Shown: positions 35,000-45,075 of the stretch, piece after piece | How positions within the stretch are numbered: the first letter of the stretch is position 1 | Layout: each line of letters starts with the position of its first letter | Notes under the pieces: model-generated | What the model was told of the DNA's origin: nothing | Database searches by the model: none | Seen by the model: the letters and a program-made list of their open reading frames with translations, nothing else | Made by a program: the position numbers and the translations under genes | From: Microbacterium sp. W4I4 | GTDB taxonomy: Bacteria > Actinomycetota > Actinomycetes > Actinomycetales > Microbacteriaceae | DNA: 64,000 nt | NCBI RefSeq assembly: GCF_030816235.1 | Contig: NZ_JAUSXT010000001.1 | Location: 3,534,001 to 3,598,000, forward strand | Reading direction: 5' to 3'

Positions 35000-35494
35000 T
35001 CAGCTCTCGCTGGGGACGAGGTCCTTGTACATCGGCAGCGTTCCGTCGAGCACGGGCACGTGGAGCGGCTGCGCGTCGTCGTCTCCCGAGCGGAACAGGA
35101 TCTCGACGGTGGCGCCGGGCTTCACGTCGAGGTTCTCGATGAGCAGGGGGTCCTCGTCGGCTCCCAGACTGACCCGCTCGTTCGCGGGCACGCGCACATC
35201 GAACTGCTTGCCTGCGACGTCCACGGTGAGAGTCGCGCCCTGGTCGCTCTCGTTGACCAGCGCGGCCACGAGGTTGCCGGCGGAGCCGTCCTCGGTGGCG
35301 ATGACGAGGGCGTTGCGCACGACGACCGGACCGCCGGTGGACTCGACGTTGACACCGTCGGAGGCGGGGTAGGAGATCGTGGTCGCCTGGTGAGTGATGA
35401 ACGTGCAGCCGGTGGCGCCGAGCGCTACGGTGGCGCCGAGGGCGATGGCTGCGATGAGACGCGGAGCGATGGACGCAGCAGAGCGCGAGTTCAC
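35000..35494 (-). CDS. LpqE-like lipoprotein
   Basis: A 164-aa predicted lipoprotein. The signal sequence ends in LGATGC, giving a lipidated Cys near residue 29. A single beta-rich domain follows, with VVVRNALVIATEDGSAGNLVAALVN, which resembles copper-chaperone-like (PCuAC-type) beta folds but lacks their Met/His ligands. GTG at 35494 has an ideal AGGAGG site, so the much longer frame upstream is rejected. In M. tuberculosis LpqE is divergent from carD, exactly as here. The function is unknown. Confidence 0.8.
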   Translation of the reverse strand: MNSRSAASIAPRLIAAIALGATVALGATGCTFITHQATTISYPASDGVNVESTGGPVVVRNALVIATEDGSAGNLVAALVNESDQGATLTVDVAGKQFDVRVPANERVSLGADEDPLLIENLDVKPGATVEILFRSGDDDAQPLHVPVLDGTLPMYKDLVPSES

Positions 35495-35638
35495 GGATCC
35501 TCCTGAGGTGCGACGGGTGTCCTGGTTCAGTCTAGTGGGTCGACCCGTCTGTTCCGAGACGCCCCGGAGGCGCATCGGCGCAAACCTTAGTGCATATTCG
35601 CTGTGGTATCCTGGAGATTGCCGAAAGGACACGTTTTT

Positions 35639-36121
35639 ATGCTTTTTGAGGTTGGCGAAACCGTCGTCTATCCGCACCACGGGGCTGCGACGATCATCGA
35701 GGTCAAGGACCGGGTGATCAAGGGTGAGACGAAGAAGTATCTCAAGCTGAATGTCACGCAGGGTGACCTGATCATCGAGGTGCCCGCAGAGAATGTCGAC
35801 CTGGTCGGCGTCCGCGATGTCATCGGTCAGGAGGGGCTGGACCACGTCTTCGAGGTGCTGCGTGCACCGTTCACAGAGGAGCCGACCAACTGGTCGCGTC
35901 GCTACAAGGCGAACCTCGAGAAGCTGGCGTCCGGTGACGTCATCAAGGTGAGCGAGGTCGTGCGCGACCTGTGGCGTCGTGACCAGGATCGCGGCCTGTC
36001 TGCGGGTGAGAAGCGGATGCTGGCCAAGGCCAGGCAGATCCTCGTCTCCGAGCTCGCACTGGCCGAGAAGGTCGACGAGGACAAGGCGGGCGCACTGCTC
36101 GACGAGGTTCTCGCTTCCTGA
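35639..36121 (+). CDS. carD: CarD-family RNA polymerase-binding transcription regulator
   Basis: A 160-aa global regulator that stabilises open promoter complexes, notably at rRNA genes. The N-terminal RNAP-interacting Tudor-like domain runs from [17 protein letters not shown] to about residue 55. The helical C-terminal DNA-binding domain has [16 protein letters not shown] and [18 protein letters not shown]; the conserved Trp that wedges the minor groove fits RDLWRRDQ. The start at 35639 is chosen because the family begins with M-[LI]-F; an AAAGGA site precedes it. A possible -10 TATCCT is at 35607-35612. Confidence 0.96.
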   Translation: MLFEVGETVVYPHHGAATIIEVKDRVIKGETKKYLKLNVTQGDLIIEVPAENVDLVGVRDVIGQEGLDHVFEVLRAPFTEEPTNWSRRYKANLEKLASGDVIKVSEVVRDLWRRDQDRGLSAGEKRMLAKARQILVSELALAEKVDEDKAGALLDEVLAS

Positions 36122-36142
36122 GCACGATCAAGAGGATTCTCT

Positions 36143-36178
36143 GAGAGAGGGCGGATGCTTCGGCATCCGCCCTCTCTC
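36143..36178 (+). terminator. intrinsic terminator after carD
   Basis: A perfect 16-bp stem (36143-36158 with 36163-36178) closed by a stable TTCG loop lies 22 nt after the carD stop. It suggests that ispDF is not simply a read-through product of carD. Confidence 0.9.
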
Positions 36179-36230
36179 GCATCCGCTCGTCCGCCTCGGG
36201 TCCGCCGTCTCCGCGCGGTAGCGTGAGAGC

Positions 36231-37424
36231 GTGACCGAACACCGTGCCCCGACCACCGCGATCATCGTCGTCGCCGCCGGCTCCGGCACGCGGCTGGGCG
36301 CCGGGATGCCGAAGGCGCTGGTCGACCTCGACGGACGCTCGGTGCTGCGGCACGCCCTCGACGGCGTCTTCGCCGCCCGACCGATGCACGTGATCCTCGT
36401 CGCACCGCCCGGTCACGAACAGGCCGTCGCCGACGAGCTGGCGAAGGCGAACGGGGAGCCGCATCGGCGCGCCACCGTGGTCATCGGCGGCGAGACGCGG
36501 CAGCAGTCGGTCGCGGCAGGACTGGAAGCGCTGCGCAGCGGGACCGACGTCGTCCTCGTGCACGACGCCGCCCGTGCCCTCACTCCCGCCGCGCAGATCG
36601 ACGCGGTCGCGGCCGCTGTGACGGCGGACACGGGGGTCATTCCGGCGCTCGCGGTCATCGACACGCTCAAACGCGTGGACGGCGACGTCGTCGTGGATGC
36701 GGTGGACCGCTCGGTGCTCGCCGCCGCGCAGACGCCGCAGGGCTTTCCTCGGGCGGCGCTGGAAGCCGCCTATGCGCACGCCCTCGAGGCGGGTGAGGAG
36801 CACACCGACGACGCCGCACTGTTCGCCGCGGCCGGCGGTGCGGTGCGACGCATCGCGGGCTCGGAGCACGCCTTCAAGATCACCACGCCCGCCGACCTCG
36901 AGCGTGCGCGGATGCTGCTGCACCCGACAACCGTCCCTTCGGTGCCGCGCATCGGCGTCGGCACCGACGTGCATGCGTTCGGCGGCGACGGGAACCTCTG
37001 GCTGGCAGGTCTCGAATGGCCGGGGGAGCAGCCGCTGTCGGGCCACTCCGATGGTGATGCCGTCGCGCACGCGATCGTCGACGCCCTGTTGGGAGCGGCC
37101 GGACTCGGCGACATCGGCGAGCATTTCGGCACCGCGCATCCCGAGTACGCGGGCGCGCACGCCGACGTCTTCCTGGCCCGCACCGCACGGATGCTGGCGG
37201 ATGCCGGTTTCACGATCGGCAACGTCTCCGTGCAGTTCCAGGGCAACCGTCCACGGTTCAGCGGCCGGCGCCAGGAGGCGGAGGCCGCGCTGTCGAGGGC
37301 GCTGGGCGGGGCATCCGTCGCGGTGTCGGCGACCACCACCGACGGACTGGGGTTCACCGGACGCGGCGAGGGCATCGCCGTGACCGCGACCGCACTCATC
37401 CTGCCGTCAGCAGCGGCCCGGTAG
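36231..37424 (+). CDS. ispDF: bifunctional IspDF (MEP cytidylyltransferase / MEcPP synthase)
   Basis: A fusion of two enzymes of the non-mevalonate isoprenoid pathway. IspD (residues about 1-230) has [16 protein letters not shown] for CTP binding, HDAARAL and ETPQGF-like AQTPQGF. IspF (about 238-397) begins [14 protein letters not shown] with Asp and His zinc ligands, followed by [30 protein letters not shown] and [13 protein letters not shown] at the end. In many actinobacteria ispD and ispF are separate adjacent genes; here one frame spans both. It starts at GTG 36231, between carD and cysS. Confidence 0.95.
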   Translation: MTEHRAPTTAIIVVAAGSGTRLGAGMPKALVDLDGRSVLRHALDGVFAARPMHVILVAPPGHEQAVADELAKANGEPHRRATVVIGGETRQQSVAAGLEALRSGTDVVLVHDAARALTPAAQIDAVAAAVTADTGVIPALAVIDTLKRVDGDVVVDAVDRSVLAAAQTPQGFPRAALEAAYAHALEAGEEHTDDAALFAAAGGAVRRIAGSEHAFKITTPADLERARMLLHPTTVPSVPRIGVGTDVHAFGGDGNLWLAGLEWPGEQPLSGHSDGDAVAHAIVDALLGAAGLGDIGEHFGTAHPEYAGAHADVFLARTARMLADAGFTIGNVSVQFQGNRPRFSGRRQEAEAALSRALGGASVAVSATTTDGLGFTGRGEGIAVTATALILPSAAAR

Positions 37425-37433
37425 TCTTGTGCG

Positions 37434-38873
37434 GTGACGATCCGCCTCTACGACACCCGCGCGCGTGAGCTGCGCGACTTCGTCCCGCTCGATGCCTCGA
37501 ACGTGACGATGTACGTCTGCGGACCCACGGTGCAGTCCGGACCGCACATCGGGCATGTCCGGGCCGCGCTGAGCTTCGATGTCCTGCGGCGCTGGCTGAC
37601 CTACCGTTTCGGCCGGGTGACCTTCGTGCGCAACGTCACCGACATCGACGACAAGACCCTCACCAACGCGACCGAGGACGAGCCGTGGTGGGCGCTCGCG
37701 TATCGCATCGAGCGGGAGTTCACGCAGGCGTACTCCGCGATCGGCATCCTCCCGCCCTCCTACGAGCCGCGTGCGACCGCGTTCATCCCGCAGATGCAGG
37801 AGCTGATCGCCACCCTGATCGAGCGCGGCAACGCGTACGCCGCGCCCGACGGATCGGGTGATGTCTACTTCGACGTGCGCTCCTGGCCCGCGTACGGTGC
37901 GCTCACGCACCAGTCTGTGGATGCCATGGAGGCGGCCGCCGATGCCGACCCGCGCGGCAAGCGCAACCCGCAGGACTTCGCCCTGTGGAAGGGCGCCAAG
38001 GAAGGCGAGCCGGCGGATGCCGTATGGACCTCGCCCTGGGGCGAGGGGCGTCCAGGCTGGCACATCGAGTGCTCGGCGATGTCCAAGCGCTTCCTGGGGT
38101 CGGAGTTCGACATCCATGGCGGTGGACTCGACCTGCGCTTCCCGCACCACGAGAACGAACTGGCCCAGTCGACAGCGGCCGGCGACGGCTTCGCCCGCTA
38201 CTGGGTGCACAACGGACTGGTGACCGTCGGCGGACAGAAGATGTCCAAGTCGCTGGGTAACTTCACCCTCGCTCTGGACTTCCTCGACGGCGTGGACCCG
38301 CTCGTGGCGCGCTACGCGCTGCTCGCCGCGCACTACCGCTCGAGCCTGGACCTCAGCGCGTCCACCCTGACGGAGGCGGAGGCCGCGCTGGGGCGCATCC
38401 GCTCGTTCATCGAACGTGCGACGCGCGCCCTCGCACGCAATGCGCAGCGTCGGCGCGACCAGGACCCGTCGGCCGAGGATATCGAGTACATCCCGCTGAT
38501 CCCCGCGGAGTTCGCCGCTGCCATGGATGATGACCTCGGCGTGCCGCAGGCGCTCGCCGTGCTGCACGAGCGCGTGCGACACGGGAACCAGACGCTGGAT
38601 GACGGCGATGATGCCGCCGCCGAACGCGCGCTGCTCGAGGTGTGCGCGATGGTCGAGGTGCTGGGTCTCGACGATGCCTCCGGTGCTTCGGAAGGTGCGG
38701 GCGCCACGGCATCCGCCCTCGACGCGCTGGTGCGCACCATGATCGACCAGCGTGCGCAGGCGCGCGCTGACAAGGACTGGGCCGCGGCCGATCGCATCCG
38801 CGATGCGATCGCTGCGGCAGGGATCACTCTGGAGGATTCTCCGGACGGAACACATTGGAGTACTGATGGTTAA
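37434..38873 (+). CDS. cysS: cysteinyl-tRNA synthetase
   Basis: A 479-aa class I aminoacyl-tRNA synthetase. The zinc ligand Cys29 is in YVCGPTVQ, HIGH is at 38-41, FPHHENELAQS follows, and KMSKS is at 269-273. The C-terminal DALR-like anticodon region is present. The paralogue MshC (mycothiol ligase) shares these motifs, but MshC is shorter and lies elsewhere; the carD-ispDF-cysS-rlmB order supports CysS. It starts at GTG 37434, 9 bp after ispDF, and its stop overlaps the rlmB start by 8 nt. Confidence 0.95.
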   Translation: MTIRLYDTRARELRDFVPLDASNVTMYVCGPTVQSGPHIGHVRAALSFDVLRRWLTYRFGRVTFVRNVTDIDDKTLTNATEDEPWWALAYRIEREFTQAYSAIGILPPSYEPRATAFIPQMQELIATLIERGNAYAAPDGSGDVYFDVRSWPAYGALTHQSVDAMEAAADADPRGKRNPQDFALWKGAKEGEPADAVWTSPWGEGRPGWHIECSAMSKRFLGSEFDIHGGGLDLRFPHHENELAQSTAAGDGFARYWVHNGLVTVGGQKMSKSLGNFTLALDFLDGVDPLVARYALLAAHYRSSLDLSASTLTEAEAALGRIRSFIERATRALARNAQRRRDQDPSAEDIEYIPLIPAEFAAAMDDDLGVPQALAVLHERVRHGNQTLDDGDDAAAERALLEVCAMVEVLGLDDASGASEGAGATASALDALVRTMIDQRAQARADKDWAAADRIRDAIAAAGITLEDSPDGTHWSTDG

Positions 38874-39873
38874 GCCTGGCCGCCCCGGAGCGGGCAACAG
38901 CAAGAAGAAGGGTGCCACCAAGGGCACCGGTGGTCTCGGACGCAAGTCGCTCGAGGGTCGCGGGCCGACGCCCAAGGCGGAGGACCGGAGCTGGCACGTC
39001 GCCGGCAAGCGCAAGGCCGCACAGGAGCGCTTCGCCGCCGCGGGCGGCAAGGGCAAGGCCGGGCAGCGCCCGCAGTCGGGGTCGAACCCCAACCGCAGCT
39101 CGCGCGGCTCGAAGCCGGCGGACGACACCGAGACGGTCACCGGCCGCAACTCGGTGCTCGAGGCGCTGCGCACGAAGATCCCCGCCACGGCGTTCTACAT
39201 CGCCCAGCGCGTGGAGATGGACGACCGGGTCAAGGAGATGCTGGCGATCGCACGGCACCGCGAGATCCCGATGCTCGAGGTCACGCGACAGGAACTCGAC
39301 CGGATGGCCGGGTTCGACGGCGTGCACCAGGGCGTGGCGCTCAAGGTGCCGCCGTACGAGTACGCGCACCCTCAGGACCTGCTCGAGCAGGTCATCAGCC
39401 GAGGGGAGAAGCCGCTGTTCGTCGCGCTGGACGGCATCACCGACCCGCGCAACCTCGGTGCGATCATCCGCTCCACGGCCGCCTTCGGCGGACACGGCAT
39501 CCTGCTGCCGCAGCGCCGCTCCGCGAGCGTGAACTCCGCCGCCTGGAAGACCAGCGCCGGTGCTGCCGCGCGCATCCCGGTCGCGATCGCCTCGAACCTC
39601 ACCTCGATGCTCAAGGAGTTCAAGAAGCAGGGCGTGTTCGTCCTGGGTCTGGACGGCGGGGGAGACGTCTCGCTGCCGGCCCTCGAGCTCGCGGACCGTC
39701 CGGTCGTCATCGTGATCGGCTCCGAGGGCAAGGGTCTCTCGCGCCTGGTCACGGAGACCTGCGACCAGATCGTCTCGATCCCGATCTCGGCGGCCACCGA
39801 GTCGCTCAACGCCGGTATCGCGGCCTCCGTCGCGCTGTACCAGGTGTCGACGGTGCGCGCCGGGCGCGGCTGA
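38866..39873 (+). CDS. rlmB: 23S rRNA 2'-O-methyltransferase RlmB-type (SpoU/TrmH family)
   Basis: A 335-aa SPOUT methyltransferase. A long basic, Gly/Lys-rich disordered N-terminus (about 1-80) precedes the substrate-binding domain (GRNSVLEALRTKIPATAFYI). The catalytic knot domain has motif 1 DPRNLGAIIRSTAAFG, motif 2 VIGSEGKGLSRL and motif 3 ISAATESLNAGIAASV. The rRNA position (2'-O-methyl-G2251 in E. coli) is inferred from the family. The ATG lies inside the end of cysS. The basic extension is common in Actinobacteria. Confidence 0.92.
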   Translation: MVKPGRPGAGNSKKKGATKGTGGLGRKSLEGRGPTPKAEDRSWHVAGKRKAAQERFAAAGGKGKAGQRPQSGSNPNRSSRGSKPADDTETVTGRNSVLEALRTKIPATAFYIAQRVEMDDRVKEMLAIARHREIPMLEVTRQELDRMAGFDGVHQGVALKVPPYEYAHPQDLLEQVISRGEKPLFVALDGITDPRNLGAIIRSTAAFGGHGILLPQRRSASVNSAAWKTSAGAAARIPVAIASNLTSMLKEFKKQGVFVLGLDGGGDVSLPALELADRPVVIVIGSEGKGLSRLVTETCDQIVSIPISAATESLNAGIAASVALYQVSTVRAGRG

Positions 39874-39950
39874 CGCACGAACGGGAATAGCCCGGCCGCT
39901 GCCGGGCTTGCACCTTTCGGACGCACGTCCGCGAACCAGAAGGAGTCTGC

Positions 39951-40592
39951 ATGTCCCGCATCGTCGTCATCGGAGGAACCGGCTACGCCGGAGCGCACAT
40001 CGCCCGCGAGGCGGTCGACCGCGGACATCAGGTGACGGTGATCGCGCGCAACGTCCCGGACGCCCCGATCGACGGTGTCGACTACGTGCAGGGCTCGGTG
40101 CTCGATCTCGCCGGACTCGGAGACGTCTTCGACGGAGCGGATGCCGTGGTGTCCGCGCTCTCGCCGCGAGGCGACATGGAGAACGCGGTGCTCGGCGCCA
40201 TGCGCGAACTGATCGCGAAGCTCACAGGGACGAAGACGCGCATCGGCGTGGTGGGCGGCGCCGGCGGCAGCCTCGTCTCCGAAGGCGGACCGCGCCTGTT
40301 CGATCAGGACTTCCCCGAGGAGTACAAGCACGAGGCCCAGGTCGGCATCGACACGCTCGAGCTGCTGCAGGCGTCGGACGAGAGCCTGGACTGGTTCTTC
40401 ATCCACCCCGCCGAGGTGTTCGGCCCGTGGGCTGAGGGTGTTCGCACCGGCGCCTACCGCGACGGCGGGGACGTGCTCGTGCGGGCGGCGGACGGCAGCT
40501 CCACGATCTCCGGTGCGGACCTCGCAGTCGCCATCGTCGACGAGATCGAGTCGCCCCAGCACTCGCGTGGCCGCTTCGCCGTCGGCTACTGA
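39951..40592 (+). CDS. NAD(P)-binding Rossmann protein, NmrA/epimerase-like
   Basis: A 213-aa short atypical SDR. The dinucleotide motif VVIGGTGYAGAHIAREAV is at the N-terminus; GGAGGSLV follows and FIHPAEVFGPW lies in the C-terminal half. There is no YxxxK, as in NmrA-like and anti-sigma-like reductase folds. The AAGGAG site at about 39941 supports the ATG at 39951. It is a separate unit between rlmB and a very strong convergent hairpin. The substrate is unknown. Confidence 0.85.
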   Translation: MSRIVVIGGTGYAGAHIAREAVDRGHQVTVIARNVPDAPIDGVDYVQGSVLDLAGLGDVFDGADAVVSALSPRGDMENAVLGAMRELIAKLTGTKTRIGVVGGAGGSLVSEGGPRLFDQDFPEEYKHEAQVGIDTLELLQASDESLDWFFIHPAEVFGPWAEGVRTGAYRDGGDVLVRAADGSSTISGADLAVAIVDEIESPQHSRGRFAVGY

Positions 40593-40605
40593 TCACAGAA
40601 CCCGT

Positions 40606-40662
40606 CTGTATGGCGCGAACCGCCCCGATTCTGCGCGAATCGGGGCGGTTCGCGCCATACAG
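40606..40662. terminator. 26-bp perfect inverted repeat between convergent genes
   Basis: The arms 40606-40631 and 40637-40662 are perfectly complementary, with a 5-nt loop. This is much longer than ordinary terminators and has no U-tract. It ends 18 bp from the DUF4032 stop. It may act as a bidirectional terminator or be a palindromic repeat element. Confidence 0.75.
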
Positions 40663-40679
40663 CGGGGCTCGCGGGTGAC

Positions 40680-41987
40680 TCAGACCAGGTCGCGCCAGTC
40701 GATCGCGGCCGTGTCGTCGGAGACCTCGATCGCTCCGGTGACCACGGGCAGGCTCGTCGTCTCGGTCGGCGGGCCCATGATCGTCGCCTCGTCGCGGCGA
40801 TGCCGCAGCACCTCGTTGATGTAGCTGGTGAGCACCTCGGCGAGGGGCACGGAGCGACCCTGCGCCTGTGACAGGTACCACCGGTGCTCGAGCACCTGGT
40901 GGTAGACCTCGGCGGGCTCCAGCTTGGCGCGCAGATCGTAGGGGATGGCGCGCACGACCGGCTCGAAGACCCGCGTGAGCCATTCGTGCGCGTACATCTC
41001 CTCTTCCGCGAGCTTCTTGTTCGAGCGCACCCGGAACTCGTCCAGGTCGTTCAGCAGGCGCCTGGCCTGGTTCTCCTCGACGTCGAGTCCGGTCAGACGT
41101 ATGAGGCGGCGCTGGTGGTGACCGGCGTCGACGACCTTCGGCTGGATGCGCACCGCGGTGCCGTCAGGCGTGGTCACCATCGACATCTCGTCGATGTCGA
41201 AGCCGAGCGCGTTGAGCCGCTCCACGCGCTCGGTGATGCGCCACGTCTCCTCGGTCGAGAAGGACTCCTCGTCGGTGAGCGCGTTCCACAGCGAGTGGTA
41301 CGACGAGACGATGCCGTCGGCGATGGCCAGGGCGTCAACGCCGAACTCCAGGCGTCCGCCCGCGGCGAGGTCCATGATCTCCCCGGCGATGTTCGTGCGG
41401 GCCAGATCCAGGTCGTAGGCCCGCTGTCCGTCGGTGAGGCCCTCCTCGTGGAGTTCGCCTGTCTCGGCGTCGACGAGGTAGGCCGCGAAGGCGCCGGCGT
41501 CGCGGCGGAAGAGCGTGTTCGACAGGGACACGTCGCCCCAGTAGAAGCCGACGTTGTGCAGCCGCACGAGCAGCAGGGCGAGAGCGTCGACGAGGCGGTC
41601 GGCGGTGTCGGGGCGCAGCACGCGGGTGAACAGCGCGCGGTACGGCATCGAGAAACGCAGATGGGAGGTGACCAAAGCCGCGGGCAGCGCCTTGCCGTCG
41701 GCATCCGTCCGTCCGGCGATCACCGCCACCCGGCTGACGCACGGCACGTCGAGCTTGGCGAGGCTGCCGAGCATCTCGTACTCGCGTGTGGCCATCTCCT
41801 CGGTGGTCTCCTTGACGGCGACGACGCGGCCGGACAGATCCGCGAAACGCACCAGGTGTCGTGAGAGGCCCTTCGGCAGCGACACGATGTGCTCCGAGGG
41901 CCACTTGCCGAGCGGTGTGGTCCAGGGCAGCGAGAGCAGCCCCGGGTCGATCGCGCTCGCGCTGATGCGCAGCGACTCCTGCATCAT
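40680..41987 (-). CDS. DUF4032 domain protein with kinase-like N-terminal half
   Basis: A 435-aa protein. The N-terminal half has a lipopolysaccharide-kinase-like pattern (VVAVKETTEEMATREYEMLG as the Lys/Glu part; LHNVGFYWGDVSLSNTLF as the catalytic loop; AYLVDAETGE as the metal Asp). The C-terminal DUF4032 has HRWYLSQAQGRSVPLAEVLTSY. It may be an active phosphotransferase, but the substrate is unknown. The ATG at 41987 (a second at 41984) follows GGAGGAGGAAC; the frame reaching 42065 is rejected. It lies downstream of the msiK-type ATPase with a 100-bp gap. Confidence 0.88.
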   Translation of the reverse strand: MMQESLRISASAIDPGLLSLPWTTPLGKWPSEHIVSLPKGLSRHLVRFADLSGRVVAVKETTEEMATREYEMLGSLAKLDVPCVSRVAVIAGRTDADGKALPAALVTSHLRFSMPYRALFTRVLRPDTADRLVDALALLLVRLHNVGFYWGDVSLSNTLFRRDAGAFAAYLVDAETGELHEEGLTDGQRAYDLDLARTNIAGEIMDLAAGGRLEFGVDALAIADGIVSSYHSLWNALTDEESFSTEETWRITERVERLNALGFDIDEMSMVTTPDGTAVRIQPKVVDAGHHQRRLIRLTGLDVEENQARRLLNDLDEFRVRSNKKLAEEEMYAHEWLTRVFEPVVRAIPYDLRAKLEPAEVYHQVLEHRWYLSQAQGRSVPLAEVLTSYINEVLRHRRDEATIMGPPTETTSLPVVTGAIEVSDDTAAIDWRDLV

Positions 41988-42087
41988 GGTTCCTCCTCCG
42001 CACAGGACGGGGCGGATGCCGTCGGCATCCGGAAACACCGCGGCGCGGGTGACCCGAAGGTGCACCCGCGCCGCTGAGATCGAACGA

Positions 42088-43191
<1,104 letters not shown>

Positions 43192-43204
43192 TGTTTCTCC
43201 TTCA

Positions 43205-43277
43205 CCGGCAGGTACGTGCCGGACGATCCGTTGTGATGGAAGCGGTGGAACATTCCACCGTGACCCTTCTTCGGGTC
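43205..43277 (-). promoter_or_regulatory. structured 5' leader of the msiK gene (candidate msiK RNA motif)
   Basis: Three hairpins lie in the minus-strand leader: GACCC/GGGTC at 43277-43262, CGGTGGAA-N2-TTCCACCG at 43260-43243, and CCGGCA-N6-TGCCGG at 43222-43205, the last ending 13 nt from the ATG. A conserved RNA motif is known upstream of actinobacterial msiK genes. The match to that motif is unverified here. Confidence 0.45.
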
Positions 43278-43401
43278 GTGATCAGTATTGCATGACCTGG
43301 GGCGTCTGGGTATTTCCCAGACTGTCTCGTTAACATCGAGATCGTGCCGCTTCCCTTGCGGCCGTGGGATCACCCATCCCAACCGATCTTCAAGAGGAAC
43401 G

Positions 43402-44376
43402 ATGTCGAGCGACGAAACGCCGAACGTCCCTGCCGCTCGCAATACGCGTGACGCGGTGCGGGAGAAAGCACAGCTTGTGCACGCCCAGCAGTCGCGCGCC
43501 CGCATCATGCGACGAGTCATCATCGGACTCGTCGCGGCTGTGGCCGTCGGCTCCATCGGCACCGCTGTCGCTCTCGCGGTCAGCTCCTCGATCTCCGAGC
43601 CCGCCCTCAACCCGAGTGGCATGACGCACGACGGAGTCACGGTCAGCGAGGTGTCGCCCGCTTCCGGTGCGGCCGGAACAGATGCCACGCCCACGCCGCA
43701 GCCCAGCGACGCGGCGGCGAGCCCCGCGCCTACGCCGAAGACCACGGAGCCGGCCGCGGAGCCGACCGAGATCCACATCTACGTCGACTACCTCTCAGCG
43801 GGCGCCTCGGAGTTCGAGAAGGCCAATGCGCGCCAGCTCGCGGGATGGATCAAGGAGGGGGCGGTCACCGTCACCTACCACCCGGTCGCGCTGCTGACGG
43901 CGAGCTCGAACGGCACGAAGTACTCGCTGCGCGCGGCATCCGCAGCCGCCTGCGTGGTGACGTACTCGCCGGAGCAGTTCTTCGACTTCAACCACGAGCT
44001 CCTCACCGACCAGCCGAAGATCGACAGCGACGGACGCTCCGACGTGCAGCTCGCGGATCTGGCCGTCGCTGTCGGCGTGCAGGATGCCAAGAAGGTGCGC
44101 TCCTGCATCGAGGACCAGGACTTCGTCACCTGGGCGAAGGATGCCACCGCACGCGCTCTGGAGGGGCCGCTGCCCGGCTCCAAGGACCTCAAGCTCAGCA
44201 ATGAGGCGCTCATCGTCGTCGGCGGCGAGGCGTACGTGGGGGCGCTCAATGATCCGGCGGAGTTCTCTCAGTTCGTGCTGACGACGGCGAGCGACGAGTA
44301 CTACGGCAAGGTCGAGCCCACTCCGACGCCCACGCCTCCGGCCAAGCCGACTCCGACGGAGACCCCGGCCTCCTGA
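43402..44376 (+). CDS. membrane-anchored DsbA/thioredoxin-fold protein without the CxxC
   Basis: A 324-aa protein with a basic N-terminus, one membrane helix (about 38-60) and an extracellular Pro/Thr/Ala linker to about residue 122. A thioredoxin_4/DsbA-like domain starts IHIYVDYLSAGASEFEK; where DsbA proteins have DYxCPYC, this one has DYLSAGA (residues 129-135), so both active-site Cys are replaced (Ser132, Ala135). It retains two other Cys (about 184 and 238) and a cis-Pro-region-like EALIVVGGEAYVGA. The tail is Pro/Thr-rich. It cannot be a classical oxidoreductase; a binding or chaperone role is more likely. Confidence 0.8.
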   Translation: MSSDETPNVPAARNTRDAVREKAQLVHAQQSRARIMRRVIIGLVAAVAVGSIGTAVALAVSSSISEPALNPSGMTHDGVTVSEVSPASGAAGTDATPTPQPSDAAASPAPTPKTTEPAAEPTEIHIYVDYLSAGASEFEKANARQLAGWIKEGAVTVTYHPVALLTASSNGTKYSLRAASAAACVVTYSPEQFFDFNHELLTDQPKIDSDGRSDVQLADLAVAVGVQDAKKVRSCIEDQDFVTWAKDATARALEGPLPGSKDLKLSNEALIVVGGEAYVGALNDPAEFSQFVLTTASDEYYGKVEPTPTPTPPAKPTPTETPAS

Positions 44377-44451
44377 CCGTGCGCGAGCGGCCGCTGCGCG
44401 AGCGGCCGGTGCACGAGCGGTGGACGCCGCTCGGTATGCTTGTCTGCGTTC

Positions 44452-44524
44452 GCCGACTTAGCTCAGCTGGTAGAGCACCTGTCTTGTAAACAGGATGTCA
44501 CGGGTTCGAATCCCGTAGTCGGCT
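44452..44524 (+). tRNA. tRNA-Thr (anticodon TGT)
   Basis: The acceptor GCCGACT (44452-44458) pairs with AGTCGGC (44517-44523); the anticodon loop CTTGTAA gives anticodon TGT; the T-loop TTCGAAT is present. CCA is not encoded. The 3' base coincides with the last base of the convergent nitroreductase gene. Confidence 0.97.
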
Positions 44525-45075
44525 CAGTTCTTCGACGTGCGCTTCGGCATCCGGGTGAGCAGGGCGTCGGCATCCACCGGCTTGCGTCGTCCGGCGTCCT
44601 TGCCCTCGGGCCGGCCGCCGACGTAGAGCCAGCCGAGCAGCTCCTCATGCTTCGTCAGGCCGTGCGCCTTCGCGACGGCCTTGGTGCGGGTGTACCCGCC
44701 GGTGCGCCATATGACGCCCCAGCCGGCCTCGTCCAACAGCAGGCTCAGAGTGTGGGCGACCCCGGACGCCACGGCTTCCTGCTCCCAGTGCGGCACCTTC
44801 TCGCTCTTGCGGTACGAGGCTACGACGGCGATCAGCAGTGAAGCACGCAGCGGCTTGGTGGACGGTTCCCGATCACCGTTCGCCTTCGCGATCGCGGCGC
44901 CCAGGGCGACGCGGTCGTCGCCCCGCAGCTCGATGAGTCGCCAGGGGCGCAGAGACGAGTGATCGGCGACCCGACCCGCCGCCTCGATGAGCGGCAGCAG
45001 CTGCTCGCGCGTCGGGGCGTCCTCGGTGACCTTCGACCAGGAGGTGCGGCGCAGGACCGCCTCGAGGGCCGTCAC
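44524..45075 (-). CDS. nitroreductase family protein (YdjA-like)
   Basis: A 183-aa FMN-dependent oxidoreductase of the short nitroreductase class. The N-terminal LEAVLRRTSWSKVTEDAPT matches the FMN-phosphate region (RRS-type), HSSLRPWRLIELRGD gives the second flavin loop, and EAGWGVIWRTGGYT the third. It starts at a GTG overlapping the msrB stop by 4 nt, so it is translated with msrB. Reduction of quinones or nitroaromatics is a family property; the natural substrate is unknown. The final codon touches the tRNA-Thr 3' end. Confidence 0.88.
   Translation of the reverse strand: MTALEAVLRRTSWSKVTEDAPTREQLLPLIEAAGRVADHSSLRPWRLIELRGDDRVALGAAIAKANGDREPSTKPLRASLLIAVVASYRKSEKVPHWEQEAVASGVAHTLSLLLDEAGWGVIWRTGGYTRTKAVAKAHGLTKHEELLGWLYVGGRPEGKDAGRRKPVDADALLTRMPKRTSKN

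Noticed and set aside
37434..38873. MshC (mycothiol ligase) as identity of the cysteinyl-tRNA synthetase-like gene
   Set aside because: Full CysS length and the ispDF-cysS-rlmB context favour CysS.
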